The notes: generated by a model not told the origin, from the letters alone. A stretch of DNA of 64,000 nucleotides from Rhizobium rosettiformans W3 (GCF_004912135.1 NZ_STGU01000005.1:124001-188000); one strand, 5' to 3'. Shown: positions 1 to 8,432, counted from the first letter of the stretch. Made by a program: numbers and translations.

Positions 1-60
1 CAATTGATGTCAGGAAGGCGTTGGCTATGGTTGCCGCCTCAAGGCCACAAGGACCAGTTC

Positions 61-846
61 ATGAATCTCGACGCGCCGCCGTTTTCCAGCTTTCACAACG
101 AAGGGCTTGAGCTTGCCTATTTCGATGATGGTGATCCGGCTGGCGATCCGATCCTGCTGATCCACGGTTTTGCCTCGTCGGCCAATGTGAACTGGGTTTA
201 TCCCGGCTGGCTGCGCACCCTGGGCGATGCGGGCTACAGGGTGATTGCAATCGACAATCGTGGCCATGGCGCAAGCGCCAAGCCGCATGATCCGGAAGCC
301 TACCACCCGAGCGCAATGGCCGGCGACGCCGCAGCGCTGCTGACGCATCTCGGCATCGCCGAGGCCCATGTCATGGGTTACTCCATGGGTGCGCGCATCT
401 CTGCCTTTCTCGCAATCGAGCATCCCCATCGTGTCCGGTCGCTGGTCTTCGGTGGGTTGGGTATCGGCATGTGTGACGGCGTCGGCGACTGGGACCCGAT
501 CGCCGATGCTCTGCTTGCGCCCTCGCTGGACGAGGTCACCCATGAGCGCGGCCGCATGTTCCGCGCCTTTGCCGAGCAGACCAAATCCGACCGCCTGGCG
601 CTTGCGGCCTGTATTCGCACCTCTCGCGATCTCGTCAGCCGTCAGGATATTGCCAAGGTCGACATCCCGACCCTGATCGGTGTGGGCACGAAGGATGACA
701 TTGCCGGCTCGCCGCATGAACTCGCCGAACTGATGCCCCGCGCGCTGGCGCTCGATATCCCGAACCGCGACCACATGCTGGCTGTCGGCGACCGTGTGTT
801 CAAGAAGGCAGCGCTCGACTTCTATTCCGAGCTCGAAGGGCGTTGA
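61..846 (+). CDS. alpha/beta-fold hydrolase
   Basis: Predicted cytosolic alpha/beta hydrolase of 261 residues. An LLIHGF oxyanion-hole stretch lies near residue 32, the nucleophile elbow GYSMG has Ser108, and a late NRDH motif near the C-terminus probably carries the catalytic His. The ATG at 61 is chosen because AAGGA sits 7 nt upstream; an in-frame ATG at 7 would add 18 residues that look unlike the family. The substrate cannot be told from sequence. The next gene is convergent and its stop lies 3 nt away. Family assignment is secure, specific function is not. Confidence 0.85.
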   Translation: MNLDAPPFSSFHNEGLELAYFDDGDPAGDPILLIHGFASSANVNWVYPGWLRTLGDAGYRVIAIDNRGHGASAKPHDPEAYHPSAMAGDAAALLTHLGIAEAHVMGYSMGARISAFLAIEHPHRVRSLVFGGLGIGMCDGVGDWDPIADALLAPSLDEVTHERGRMFRAFAEQTKSDRLALAACIRTSRDLVSRQDIAKVDIPTLIGVGTKDDIAGSPHELAELMPRALALDIPNRDHMLAVGDRVFKKAALDFYSELEGR

Positions 847-849
847 TCC

Positions 850-1653
850 TCACCGGCCGGTGAAGACCGGCCTGCGGCGCTCGGCAAAGGCCGTGCGGCC
901 CTCGCGGTAATCCTCGCTTTCGAAGGTCGAGGCGCCGATGATCTCCGCCTCGCGCAGCATGTCGACGTCGGCCTCTTCGACCGCCCGCAGGGCAAGTTTC
1001 GATGCGCGCAGCGACAGCGGCGCATTGGCCGCGATCGTGTCGGCAAGGATCTGCGCCCGTTGCTCGAGCTGGTCCGGCTCCGTCATCTCCGACAGAAAAC
1101 CGCAGGCGAGTAGTTCCGCAGCCTTCATCGCTGCTCCGGTGAAAAGAGCGCGTCTCGCCATCTGGCTGCCGAGGCCACGAACGAAATCCTGGACCGCATC
1201 CGCGGGATAGGCGAGGCCGAGGCGAGCCGCTGGCACGGCAAACATGGCATCCGACGAGGCCAGCCGGAGATCCGCCGCTGCCGCCAATCCGAAGCCGCCG
1301 CCGTAACAGACGCCTCTGACAGCCGCGATCACCGGCACCGGGGCCTCCCGCACGGCCGCAAAGGCTCGGCTGTTCGACGCCTCGTAGATGCGGGCTGTCG
1401 CAGCATCATTACGTAATTCGGTAAATTCCGAAATGTCTGCTCCGGCGCTGAAGTCGACCGTTCCTCCGCCCGTGAGGACGATGACGCGGGCGCCAGCTTC
1501 GGCATGCAGCCAATGGATGGCCTCCGGTATCGCGCGCCACATGGCGGCCGTGACGGCGTTCTTTCGTTGTGGATTGTCGATCACCAGAAGCCCGGTACCG
1601 GCTTCGCAGAAAGCCTTGATAAAGCCTGTGGCAAAGGTGTTCGACTGTTTCAT
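850..1653 (-). CDS. enoyl-CoA hydratase/isomerase (crotonase) family protein, catalytic Glu pair missing
   Basis: 267-residue crotonase-fold protein. FSAGADISEF near residue 69 forms the CoA/oxyanion-hole segment, and GVCYGGGFGL near residue 114 is the second conserved block. In true enoyl-CoA hydratases this block reads GGGxE and is followed by a QPE motif, supplying two catalytic glutamates. Here the first position is Gly (GGGFG) and the second is Ala (VPAARLG). Hydratase activity is therefore doubtful; a different crotonase reaction such as thioester hydrolysis or decarboxylation is possible. It is divergent from cysE, with only about 70 nt between the two start codons. Confidence 0.8.
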   Translation of the reverse strand: MKQSNTFATGFIKAFCEAGTGLLVIDNPQRKNAVTAAMWRAIPEAIHWLHAEAGARVIVLTGGGTVDFSAGADISEFTELRNDAATARIYEASNSRAFAAVREAPVPVIAAVRGVCYGGGFGLAAAADLRLASSDAMFAVPAARLGLAYPADAVQDFVRGLGSQMARRALFTGAAMKAAELLACGFLSEMTEPDQLEQRAQILADTIAANAPLSLRASKLALRAVEEADVDMLREAEIIGASTFESEDYREGRTAFAERRRPVFTGR

Positions 1654-1724
1654 GCGGCCCCCATTTGAGTTCGATCTGTCTTCGACTATATAATGCCATT
1701 CCTAGACGAACGAGGAGACCGGCA

Positions 1725-2549
1725 ATGGTCGCACACAACGACGTCCTCAAGACCGAAGCCATCAAGTCCATGGATCCGATTTGGGACAGCCTGCGGCACG
1801 AAGCCCGCGTGGCCGCCGATCGCGATCCCATGCTCGCTGCTTTCTTTCATTCGACGGTGCTGAGCCACGCGTCGCTGGAAGATTGTGTGATCTACCGCAT
1901 CTGCGAGCGGCTGGATCACTCGGATGTTCCGGCGATTGTTCTGCGCCAGGCCTTCGAGGCGATGATGCGCGACTGGCCGGAATGGTCCACGATCCTGCGC
2001 GTCGATATTCAGGCCGTCTACGATCGTGATCCGGCCTGCACGCGGTTCCTGGAGCCCGTCCTCTACTTCAAGGGTTTCCATGCGATCCAGACCCATCGTC
2101 TGGCCCACTGGCTCTGGAACCACGGCCGCCGCGACTTCGCGCTGTACCTGCAGAGCCGCTCGTCCAACATGTTCCAGACGGATATCAACCCGGCCGCGCA
2201 TATCGGCAAAGGCATCTTTCTTGATCACGCGACCGGCCTCGTCGTGGGTGAGACTGCACGGATCGGCGACAACGTTTCGATCCTGCACGGTGTCACCCTG
2301 GGCGGTACCGGCAAGGAGGGGGCCGACCGGCATCCGAAGATCGGCGATGGCGTGATGATCGGGGCAGGGGCCAAGGTGCTGGGCAACATCGAGGTCGGCA
2401 GCTGCTCGCGCATTGCGGCAGGCTCGGTCGTGTTGAAGCCTGTTCCCAGATGCACCACGGTCGCCGGCGTTCCGGCGCGCGTTGTTGGCGAGGCCGGTTG
2501 TGCCGAGCCGAGCCGGTCGATGGACCAGATGATCGCTTCCGACGACTGA
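1725..2549 (+). CDS. cysE: serine O-acetyltransferase CysE
   Basis: Transfers acetyl from acetyl-CoA to L-serine, the first step of cysteine synthesis in the cytoplasm. The protein has 274 residues: an N-terminal helical serine acetyltransferase domain (SHASLEDC, FKGFHAIQTHRLAHW) followed by left-handed beta-helix hexapeptide repeats. The active-site region reads DHATGLVVGETA, then ILHGVTLGGTGKEG. The ATG at 1725 follows GAGGAGACC; an upstream in-frame ATG at 1692 lacks a ribosome site. Length is typical of the rhizobial enzyme. Confidence 0.95.
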   Translation: MVAHNDVLKTEAIKSMDPIWDSLRHEARVAADRDPMLAAFFHSTVLSHASLEDCVIYRICERLDHSDVPAIVLRQAFEAMMRDWPEWSTILRVDIQAVYDRDPACTRFLEPVLYFKGFHAIQTHRLAHWLWNHGRRDFALYLQSRSSNMFQTDINPAAHIGKGIFLDHATGLVVGETARIGDNVSILHGVTLGGTGKEGADRHPKIGDGVMIGAGAKVLGNIEVGSCSRIAAGSVVLKPVPRCTTVAGVPARVVGEAGCAEPSRSMDQMIASDD

Positions 2550-2691
2550 GCGCGCCGGAAAGATTGTCCATTCGGAAAACGGCCCCGCCAGCCTGGGCAA
2601 ACTTTGCATTGCGTCTTTACATCGGCGGAAAGGCCGTGCGACAAGCGCGCAACTCGAAACCCTCCCCGAAAACAGTCCATGGAGACACAGT

Positions 2692-2895
2692 GTGAAGCCG
2701 GAAGAACTGAAGAAACTCGACGCGTATTTCAAGCGCACTTTCAACCCGACGATGAGCGTCAAGGCTCGTCCGCGCAAGGACGACTCCGCTGAAGTCTACG
2801 TGGGTGACGAGTTTCTCGGCGTCGTCTTCAAGGACGACGAAGACGGCGATCTCTCCTACAATTTCTCGATGGCGATCCTCGACGTCGACCTGTAA
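2692..2895 (+). CDS. DUF3126 family small protein
   Basis: 67-residue acidic cytosolic protein matching, from memory, the alphaproteobacterial DUF3126 family. It starts at GTG with GGAGAC a few bases upstream. The sequence alternates a basic patch (KARPRKDD) with an acidic tail (KDDEDGDLSYNF) and ends DVDL; there is no signal peptide or membrane segment. It lies alone after cysE with 142 nt between them, so it may have its own promoter. Function is unknown. Confidence 0.8.
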   Translation: MKPEELKKLDAYFKRTFNPTMSVKARPRKDDSAEVYVGDEFLGVVFKDDEDGDLSYNFSMAILDVDL

Positions 2896-2992
2896 TCCCG
2901 GCCGCTGCTTGCCGCGGCACCGAGAAAAACTGAGACGGGGCTGCGGCACGATCGCGGCCCTTTTTCATTATCCGGCTTACAATTGACGATTG

Positions 2993-3007
2993 TTGTGCGA
3001 TGCACAA
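2993..3007. promoter_or_regulatory. palindromic operator-like site upstream of the phasin gene
   Basis: Perfect inverted repeat TTGTGC-GAT-GCACAA, ending 6 nt before the -35 box of the phasin promoter. A further half-like copy, TTTGTGCGA, lies between -35 and -10. The TGC-N3-GCA core resembles sites described for the PHB-responsive regulator PhaR/AniA, which controls phasin genes. That link is inferred. Confidence 0.5.
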
Positions 3008-3013
3008 ATTCTC

Positions 3014-3041
3014 TTGACCGCTTTTGTGCGACTGCTATGTT
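3014..3041 (+). promoter_or_regulatory. sigma-70-type promoter for the phasin gene
   Basis: TTGACC and TATGTT separated by 16 bp, placed 41 nt before the phasin start codon. A phasin is usually highly expressed, which fits the good -35 match. Confidence 0.55.
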
Positions 3042-3081
3042 CGGGTCATCTGATATTCCGGACAGAAGGAGGAGCACTCGC

Positions 3082-3429
3082 ATGTTCAATATCGACGACG
3101 CCAGCAAGAAGAGCAAGGAAGCCATGGACACCATGCTGAAGAACTATTCAGAGGTGACGAAGGGCTTTCAGGCCATCGCAGCCGAAGCGACCGACTACTC
3201 GAAGAAGTCTTTCCAGGACCTGACGTCCTTCATGGAAGCCATGACATCCGTGAAGAGCGTCGAGGCCGCCTTCGAGCTCCAGACGTCCTTCATGAAGTCC
3301 TCTTACGAGAGCTTCGTGGCCGAGGCGACCAAAATGGGCGAGATGTATGCCGATCTCGCGAAGCTCGCCTACAAGCCCTACGAATCCAGCATGGCCAAGA
3401 CGATGGCGCCGGTATCGGCTGCTGCCTGA
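3082..3429 (+). CDS. phasin family protein
   Basis: Small amphipathic helical protein of 115 residues, expected on the surface of polyhydroxybutyrate granules. It shows the Phasin_2 pattern: FNIDDASKKSKEAMD at the start, a long Lys/Glu/Ala helix, and TSFMKSSYESFVAEATKMGEMYADLAK in the second half. There is no signal peptide. The ATG at 3082 is preceded by the strong site AAGGAGGAG; the reading frame stays open upstream but that part includes the promoter. A promoter with a palindromic operator precedes it and a hairpin terminator follows, so it is probably monocistronic. Confidence 0.88.
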   Translation: MFNIDDASKKSKEAMDTMLKNYSEVTKGFQAIAAEATDYSKKSFQDLTSFMEAMTSVKSVEAAFELQTSFMKSSYESFVAEATKMGEMYADLAKLAYKPYESSMAKTMAPVSAAA

Positions 3430-3451
3430 TTGAAGCTTGCGTGTAACCTGC

Positions 3452-3488
3452 AAGACCGGCCGTGCACCGCGCGGCCGGTCTTGTCATT
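3452..3488 (+). terminator. Rho-independent-type terminator after the phasin gene
   Basis: 11-bp perfect stem AAGACCGGCCG / CGGCCGGTCTT with a 9-nt loop, 22 nt after the phasin stop. The T-run is weak (TTGTCATTTG). Confidence 0.6.
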
Positions 3489-3670
3489 TGTGGCCGCTGG
3501 TATAACCTATCCGTTCAAATTCCTCGCTTTTCCGGGCTTCGTGACAAATTGTCGTCACCTTGACCTGGGGGGCTTAAAATCACCGCATAATGAACTACCT
3601 TACTGTGCTGAGTGTTCGTCCGCACCGATGTGTAACGGCAAACCGGCCGGACAACGGAGAATGAACTGAA

Positions 3671-4018
3671 ATGACTGCCAAGCCGGTCTTCATGCAAAGC
3701 CAGGGTGACGGGGATAATGCCAATCGCGGCACCTCGGTCATCACGCGCACCAAGCCGAAGACGAAGAAGCCGAATCTGTATCGCGTCCTGCTTCTGAACG
3801 ACGACTACACCCCGATGGAATTCGTGATCCACATCCTGGAGCGCTTCTTCCAGAAGGACAGGGAAGCCGCCACCCGCATCATGTTGCACGTCCACAATCA
3901 TGGGGTCGGGGAATGTGGTGTCTTCACCTACGAAGTCGCTGAAACCAAAGTCTCACAGGTGATGGATTTCGCCCGGCAACATGAACATCCGCTTCAATGC
4001 GTCATGGAAAAGAAGTGA
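3671..4018 (+). CDS. clpS: ATP-dependent Clp protease adaptor ClpS
   Basis: Adaptor that hands N-degron substrates to ClpAP in the cytoplasm. 115 residues: a flexible N-terminal extension, then the core starting [17 protein letters not shown] and containing the [17 protein letters not shown] block and [12 protein letters not shown] at the end. Asn/Asp of NDDYT and the following Met-Glu line the N-degron pocket in the family. clpA begins 9 nt downstream, the usual clpS-clpA operon. Confidence 0.95.
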   Translation: MTAKPVFMQSQGDGDNANRGTSVITRTKPKTKKPNLYRVLLLNDDYTPMEFVIHILERFFQKDREAATRIMLHVHNHGVGECGVFTYEVAETKVSQVMDFARQHEHPLQCVMEKK

Positions 4019-4027
4019 GGATCAGAC

Positions 4028-6508
4028 GTGCCAACATTTTCACCCAGCCTCGAAAAAGCGCTGCATCAGGCCCTGACCTACGCAAACGAGCGTCACCATG
4101 AATATGCGACGCTGGAGCACCTGCTGCTCGCTCTGATCGACGACGCTGATGCCGCCGCCGTGATGGGGGCTTGCAACGTCAACCTCGACGCCCTGCGCAA
4201 GACCGTGACGGATTTTGTCGACAACGATCTCGCCAATCTGATCACCGGCTACGATGAGGACTCCAAGCCCACGTCGAGCTTCCAGCGCGTCATCCAGCGC
4301 GCCGTGATCCATGTCCAGTCCTCGGGTCGCGAGGAAGTCACCGGCGCCAATGTGCTCGTTGCGATCTTTGCGGAGCGCGAGAGCAATGCCGCCTATTTCC
4401 TGCAGGAACAGGAAATGACCCGCTACGACGCGGTGAACTACATCTCCCATGGCATCGGCAAGCGCCCGGGTGCCTCGCAGGTCCGCAGCCCACGCGGGGC
4501 GGAAGAGGGCGAGCCCGATGCAAAGCAGGGCGGCCGCGAGCCGGAGGAAGGTTCGGCCAAGGGCAAGCAGGAGGCTCTGAAGGCCTACTGCGTCAACCTG
4601 AACGAAAAGGCCAAGACCGGCCGCATCGATCCACTGATCGGTCGTCACGACGAGGTCAACCGCACGATCCAAGTGCTGTGCCGTCGTTCGAAGAACAACC
4701 CGCTCTATGTCGGTGATCCCGGCGTTGGCAAGACGGCGATCGCCGAAGGCCTTGCCAAGCGCATCGTCGAAGGCAAGGTGCCGGAAGCGCTGGCAGACGC
4801 CACGATCTTCTCGCTCGACATGGGCACGCTGCTCGCTGGCACCCGCTATCGCGGTGACTTCGAAGAGCGTCTGAAGCAGGTCGTGAAGGAGCTCGAGGAT
4901 TATCCGGGCGCCGTGCTCTTCATCGACGAGATCCATACCGTGATCGGTGCCGGCGCCACCTCGGGCGGCGCCATGGATGCGTCGAACCTGTTGAAGCCGG
5001 CGCTCTCCTCGGGTGCGATCCGCTGCATCGGCTCGACCACCTACAAGGAATACCGCCAGTTCTTCGAGAAGGACCGCGCTCTGGTTCGCCGCTTCCAGAA
5101 GATCGACGTCAACGAGCCGTCGATCGACGATGCGATCGAGATCATGAAGGGCCTGAAGCCTTACTTCGAGGACTATCACAAGCTCCGCTACACCAACGAC
5201 GCGATCAAGTCGGCGGTCGAGCTGTCGGCGCGCTACATCTCCGACCGCAAGTTGCCCGACAAGGCGATCGATGTGATCGACGAGACGGGTGCGGCCCAGA
5301 TGCTGCTGCCGGCGTCCCGTCGCCGCAAGCTGATCACCGAGAAGGAGATCGAGGCAACCATCGCGACCATGGCCCGCATTCCCCCGAAGACTGTGTCCAA
5401 GGACGACGAGATGGTGCTCGCCAATCTCGAAAAGGAACTGCGCTCCGTCGTTTACGGGCAGGACAAGGCGATCGAGGCGCTCTCGACCTCGATCAAGCTG
5501 GCCCGTGCCGGCCTGCGCGAGCCGAACAAGCCGATCGGCGCTTATGTCTTCTCCGGCCCGACCGGCGTCGGCAAGACCGAGGTGGCCAAGCAGCTGGCAT
5601 CGTCGCTCGGCGTCGAACTCCTGCGCTTCGACATGTCGGAGTACATGGAGCGGCACACGGTCTCGCGTCTGCTCGGTGCACCTCCCGGCTATGTCGGCTT
5701 CGACCAGGGCGGTCTTTTGACCGATGGCGTCGACCAGCATCCGCATTCGGTCGTGCTGCTCGATGAAATCGAAAAGGCGCATCCGGATATCTACAACATC
5801 CTGCTGCAGGTCATGGACCACGGTCAGCTGACGGACCACAACGGGAAGAAGATCGACTTCCGCAACGTCATTCTGATCATGACGACAAATGCGGGCGCAT
5901 CGGAAATGGCGAAGTCAGCGATCGGCTTCGGCTCCTCCAAGCGCACCGGCGAAGACGAAGAGGCGCTCAACCGCCTGTTCACGCCGGAATTCCGCAACCG
6001 TCTCGACGCAACGATCCCGTTTGCGCCGCTGCCGACGGAAGTCATTCATCAGGTCGTGCAGAAGTTCGTCATGCAGCTGGAAGCGCAGCTTTCGGAACGC
6101 AACGTCACCTTCGACCTGTCGGAGCCCGCGATCGCCTGGCTGGCGAAGAACGGCTACGACGAGAAGATGGGGGCCCGCCCGCTGGCCCGCGTCATCCAGG
6201 AGCACATCAAGAAGCCGCTGGCCAACGAGATCCTCTTCGGCAAGCTGAAGAAGGGCGGCGTGGTCAAGGTCGGTACCAAGACCGACGAGAACGGTGCAGA
6301 GGTTCTGGATCTCGATGCGATCGCCGAGGTGGCGCCTGTCAAGCCGAAGCCCGAGGCCGAAGTCGCTTCCGCCAAGCCTGTCAAGGCGAAGCGCAAGGCT
6401 ACGCCCAAGGCTTCGGCCGTCGAGGACGATGGCGAGGTCGCTGTCATCGACGAGGCGCCGAAGCCGGCCAAGCGCTCGGCGGTGCCGAAGGTGCCGAAGA
6501 AGAAGTAA
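4028..6508 (+). CDS. clpA: ATP-dependent Clp protease ATP-binding subunit ClpA
   Basis: AAA+ unfoldase that feeds ClpP. 826 residues against about 758 in E. coli. Order: Clp N-domain (1-145), charged linker (about 155-185), AAA-1 with Walker A GDPGVGKTA near 235 and Walker B VLFIDEIHT, AAA-2 with Walker A GPTGVGKTE near 514 and Walker B VVLLDEIEKAHPD, then the D2 small domain. The extra length is the charged linker plus a Lys/Ala/Pro/Glu-rich C-terminal tail of about 60 residues ending in Lys residues. GTG start, coupled to clpS. Confidence 0.95.
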   Translation: MPTFSPSLEKALHQALTYANERHHEYATLEHLLLALIDDADAAAVMGACNVNLDALRKTVTDFVDNDLANLITGYDEDSKPTSSFQRVIQRAVIHVQSSGREEVTGANVLVAIFAERESNAAYFLQEQEMTRYDAVNYISHGIGKRPGASQVRSPRGAEEGEPDAKQGGREPEEGSAKGKQEALKAYCVNLNEKAKTGRIDPLIGRHDEVNRTIQVLCRRSKNNPLYVGDPGVGKTAIAEGLAKRIVEGKVPEALADATIFSLDMGTLLAGTRYRGDFEERLKQVVKELEDYPGAVLFIDEIHTVIGAGATSGGAMDASNLLKPALSSGAIRCIGSTTYKEYRQFFEKDRALVRRFQKIDVNEPSIDDAIEIMKGLKPYFEDYHKLRYTNDAIKSAVELSARYISDRKLPDKAIDVIDETGAAQMLLPASRRRKLITEKEIEATIATMARIPPKTVSKDDEMVLANLEKELRSVVYGQDKAIEALSTSIKLARAGLREPNKPIGAYVFSGPTGVGKTEVAKQLASSLGVELLRFDMSEYMERHTVSRLLGAPPGYVGFDQGGLLTDGVDQHPHSVVLLDEIEKAHPDIYNILLQVMDHGQLTDHNGKKIDFRNVILIMTTNAGASEMAKSAIGFGSSKRTGEDEEALNRLFTPEFRNRLDATIPFAPLPTEVIHQVVQKFVMQLEAQLSERNVTFDLSEPAIAWLAKNGYDEKMGARPLARVIQEHIKKPLANEILFGKLKKGGVVKVGTKTDENGAEVLDLDAIAEVAPVKPKPEAEVASAKPVKAKRKATPKASAVEDDGEVAVIDEAPKPAKRSAVPKVPKKK

Positions 6509-6530
6509 GCACCAGTCGATCAGAAAACCT

Positions 6531-6562
6531 GTGCCGGGCAGTCAGCCCGGCACTTTCTTTTT
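6531..6562 (+). terminator. Rho-independent terminator of clpS-clpA
   Basis: 9-bp perfect stem GTGCCGGGC / GCCCGGCAC with loop AGTCA, followed by TTTCTTTTT, 22 nt after the clpA stop. Confidence 0.85.
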
Positions 6563-6580
6563 GCCGATCCGGAATTTTGA

Positions 6581-7363
6581 ATGACTTCGGCTTCCAGTGA
6601 TATTTCAAAGACACGGTGGTTTTTCGCCGGCATGCGGGGGCTCTTTAGCCTGCCTGCGATCATCCTGATGATCTCCTTCGTCGGCTTTTCGGCTTTCGCG
6701 CTCGAATCGGGTGTCAGCCGGGCCGAGGCCATGTTCATGACGGCCGCAGTCTGGGCTCTGCCGGCCAAGATGATCCTGATCGGCACCATGACCAGCGGCG
6801 CCAATCTTCTGGCGATTTTCCTGGCCGTCTCGCTGTCGTCGATCCGCATGATGCCCATGGTCGCGTCACTCGTGCCGGAGATGCGCATGGGAAAAACGCC
6901 CACCTGGGTTCTGCTTTTCCTGTCTCACTTCGTGGCGATCACGGCCTGGGTCTTCGCCATGGGCACGTTCAAGGATGTGCCGAGGGAAGGGCGCGTCGCC
7001 TATTTCGCAGGCTTCGGCATCACGCTGGTGACGATCAACACGATCCTGGTCGGCATCTGCTATGGCCTCGTTGCCCAGTTCCCGCCGATCGTCGCGGCTC
7101 TCCTGTTCTTCCTCACGCCTGTCTATTTCATCGCCTCGATCTGGGCGACGGGCCGCCAGTCCGTGGTGAAGGTGGCATTCGTCGTCGGCGTCGTGGCCGG
7201 GCCAGTGCTGGCGGTGCTCGTCCCGGGCTTCGATATCCTGATCGCGGGTCTGGGCGGCGGTACGCTCGCTTATTTCTTTGATCGCTACGTCATTCGTCGG
7301 GGCAGGCGTTCCGCGAGTGCCGAGGAGCAGAAGATGGCTCCGCAGGCGGAGGAGGTGGTCTGA
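6581..7363 (+). CDS. AzlC family amino-acid exporter, large subunit
   Basis: Inner-membrane protein of 260 residues of the AzlC (branched-chain amino acid export, LIV-E) family, with about seven hydrophobic segments. Family features are the ESGVSRAEAMFMTAAVWALPAKM segment (residues 39-61) and LSSIRMMPMVASLVPEMR in the middle. The 3' end overlaps the next gene by one base (TGATG), and the partner is the AzlD-type small subunit. Substrate is inferred from the family only. A strong clpA terminator lies upstream. Confidence 0.85.
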   Translation: MTSASSDISKTRWFFAGMRGLFSLPAIILMISFVGFSAFALESGVSRAEAMFMTAAVWALPAKMILIGTMTSGANLLAIFLAVSLSSIRMMPMVASLVPEMRMGKTPTWVLLFLSHFVAITAWVFAMGTFKDVPREGRVAYFAGFGITLVTINTILVGICYGLVAQFPPIVAALLFFLTPVYFIASIWATGRQSVVKVAFVVGVVAGPVLAVLVPGFDILIAGLGGGTLAYFFDRYVIRRGRRSASAEEQKMAPQAEEVV

Positions 7364-7692
7364 TGCAGGACTACTGGCCCTATATCGTCATCATCATCGC
7401 CGGTTGGCTTGCGACGGATCTGTGGCGTTGGCTCGGCGTTCTCGCTGGCAATCGGCTTCAGGAGGGGTCGGAAGCGCTCAACTGGGTGAGGGCGGTTGCG
7501 ACCGCACTCGTCATGGCGGTGACCGCCAAACTCGTCGTCTTCCCGACTGGCACACTGGAAGCCTCGCCGCTCTGGCTAAGGCTTGCAGCCGCCGGCCTTG
7601 GCTTTGCAGCCTTCCTTCTGGCAGGCCAGCGCGTGCTCGTGGGCGTCGCCGTTCCCCTGGCGATCCTGGGGGCAGGGCTGCTCTGGCTCTGA
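7363..7692 (+). CDS. AzlD family amino-acid exporter, small subunit
   Basis: 109-residue membrane protein with three to four hydrophobic helices and the PYIVIIIAGWLATDLWRWLGV start typical of AzlD-domain proteins (DUF/branched-chain amino acid transport). Its start codon overlaps the AzlC-type stop codon, so the pair is translated as a unit and probably forms a two-component exporter in the inner membrane. No soluble domain is visible. Confidence 0.82.
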   Translation: MQDYWPYIVIIIAGWLATDLWRWLGVLAGNRLQEGSEALNWVRAVATALVMAVTAKLVVFPTGTLEASPLWLRLAAAGLGFAAFLLAGQRVLVGVAVPLAILGAGLLWL

Positions 7693-7782
7693 GATCAGGC
7701 GCGTTCACAGACACGTGTGATCGCTGGAATTGCCACATTTCGCTTCCCAAGTCGGGTATCCGATCAACAGGAGGAAAGCGAA

Positions 7783-7971
7783 ATGTCCAAGGTTGTACGC
7801 TTCCGAAAGCTGAAACACGGTGATCCGCCCCGCTTCAAGGTGCTGCCGGAAGACTTGAGCGACAGCTCGTCAAAACTGGGCGGCTGGGATTCGACCGGAT
7901 CCTTCCCGATCATGGTGCTGGTCTTGATTGCCATCGCAGCATTGGTGGTTGTGGGCGGCTTCGTCGCCTGA
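7783..7971 (+). CDS. small single-pass membrane protein, unknown function
   Basis: 62-residue protein: a basic, soluble N-terminal part (VVRFRKLKHGDPPRFKVLP) followed by one C-terminal hydrophobic helix (FPIMVLVLIAIAALVVVGGF). The ATG at 7783 has a strong ribosome site (CAGGAGGAAAGCG), which argues for real expression. It lies 90 nt after the AzlC/AzlD pair and is convergent with the HIT gene. I do not recognise a family. Confidence 0.65.
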   Translation: MSKVVRFRKLKHGDPPRFKVLPEDLSDSSSKLGGWDSTGSFPIMVLVLIAIAALVVVGGFVA

Positions 7972-8003
7972 GCCTGTTCTTCGACCCTTCATGACCCTCG
8001 GGT

Positions 8004-8025
8004 GGCGGCGCTTCAGAGCGCCGCC
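8004..8025. terminator. hairpin between convergent genes
   Basis: 9-bp perfect stem GGCGGCGCT / AGCGCCGCC with a 4-nt loop, overlapping the HIT gene stop codon. There is no real T-run on either side, so it is only a possible transcript end for the small membrane protein gene. Confidence 0.35.
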
Positions 8026-8432
8026 TTGATCTTCTCCGCCTGCGCCTGCAGCATCTCGACATCGGCCATGCCACCGGCATGCGGCTTCAACGGCTGGCCT
8101 TCATGCCGCGGAATGACGTGAAAATGCAGGTGGAAGACGGTCTGCCCGGCCGCCGGCTCGTTGAACTGCGCGACATAGACACCGTCGGCATCGAAGGCTT
8201 CCTTCGCAGCTTTGGCAAGTTTCTGCACGACTGGCATGAGCTTGGCGAGGACGGCCGGATCGGCATCGAGCAGGTTGCGTGAGCCAGCCTTCGGGATGAC
8301 CAGCAGGTGTCCGGGCGCCTGGGGCATCACGTCCATGAAAGCCAGCGTATCCTCGTCCTCATAAAGCTTCACAGACGGGATCGTGCCCGCGATGATCTTG
8401 GCGAAGATATTGTCGGACTCATAGGCTGTCAT
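8013..8432 (-). CDS. HIT family nucleotide-binding protein
   Basis: 139-residue histidine-triad protein, likely an HinT/Hit-type purine nucleoside phosphoramidase or dinucleotide hydrolase acting in the cytoplasm. The triad HLHFHVIPR is near residue 96, and the N-terminal IFAKIIAGTIPSVKLYEDE and APGHLLVIPK blocks match the family. The start at 8432 is chosen because GGAGACGACC precedes ATG; nine further in-frame upstream residues are possible. Convergent with the small membrane protein gene. Confidence 0.9.
   Translation of the reverse strand: MTAYESDNIFAKIIAGTIPSVKLYEDEDTLAFMDVMPQAPGHLLVIPKAGSRNLLDADPAVLAKLMPVVQKLAKAAKEAFDADGVYVAQFNEPAAGQTVFHLHFHVIPRHEGQPLKPHAGGMADVEMLQAQAEKIKAAL

Noticed and set aside
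4040..5839. 599-codon open frame opposite clpA
   Set aside because: Antisense shadow; clpA is intact with both AAA modules.
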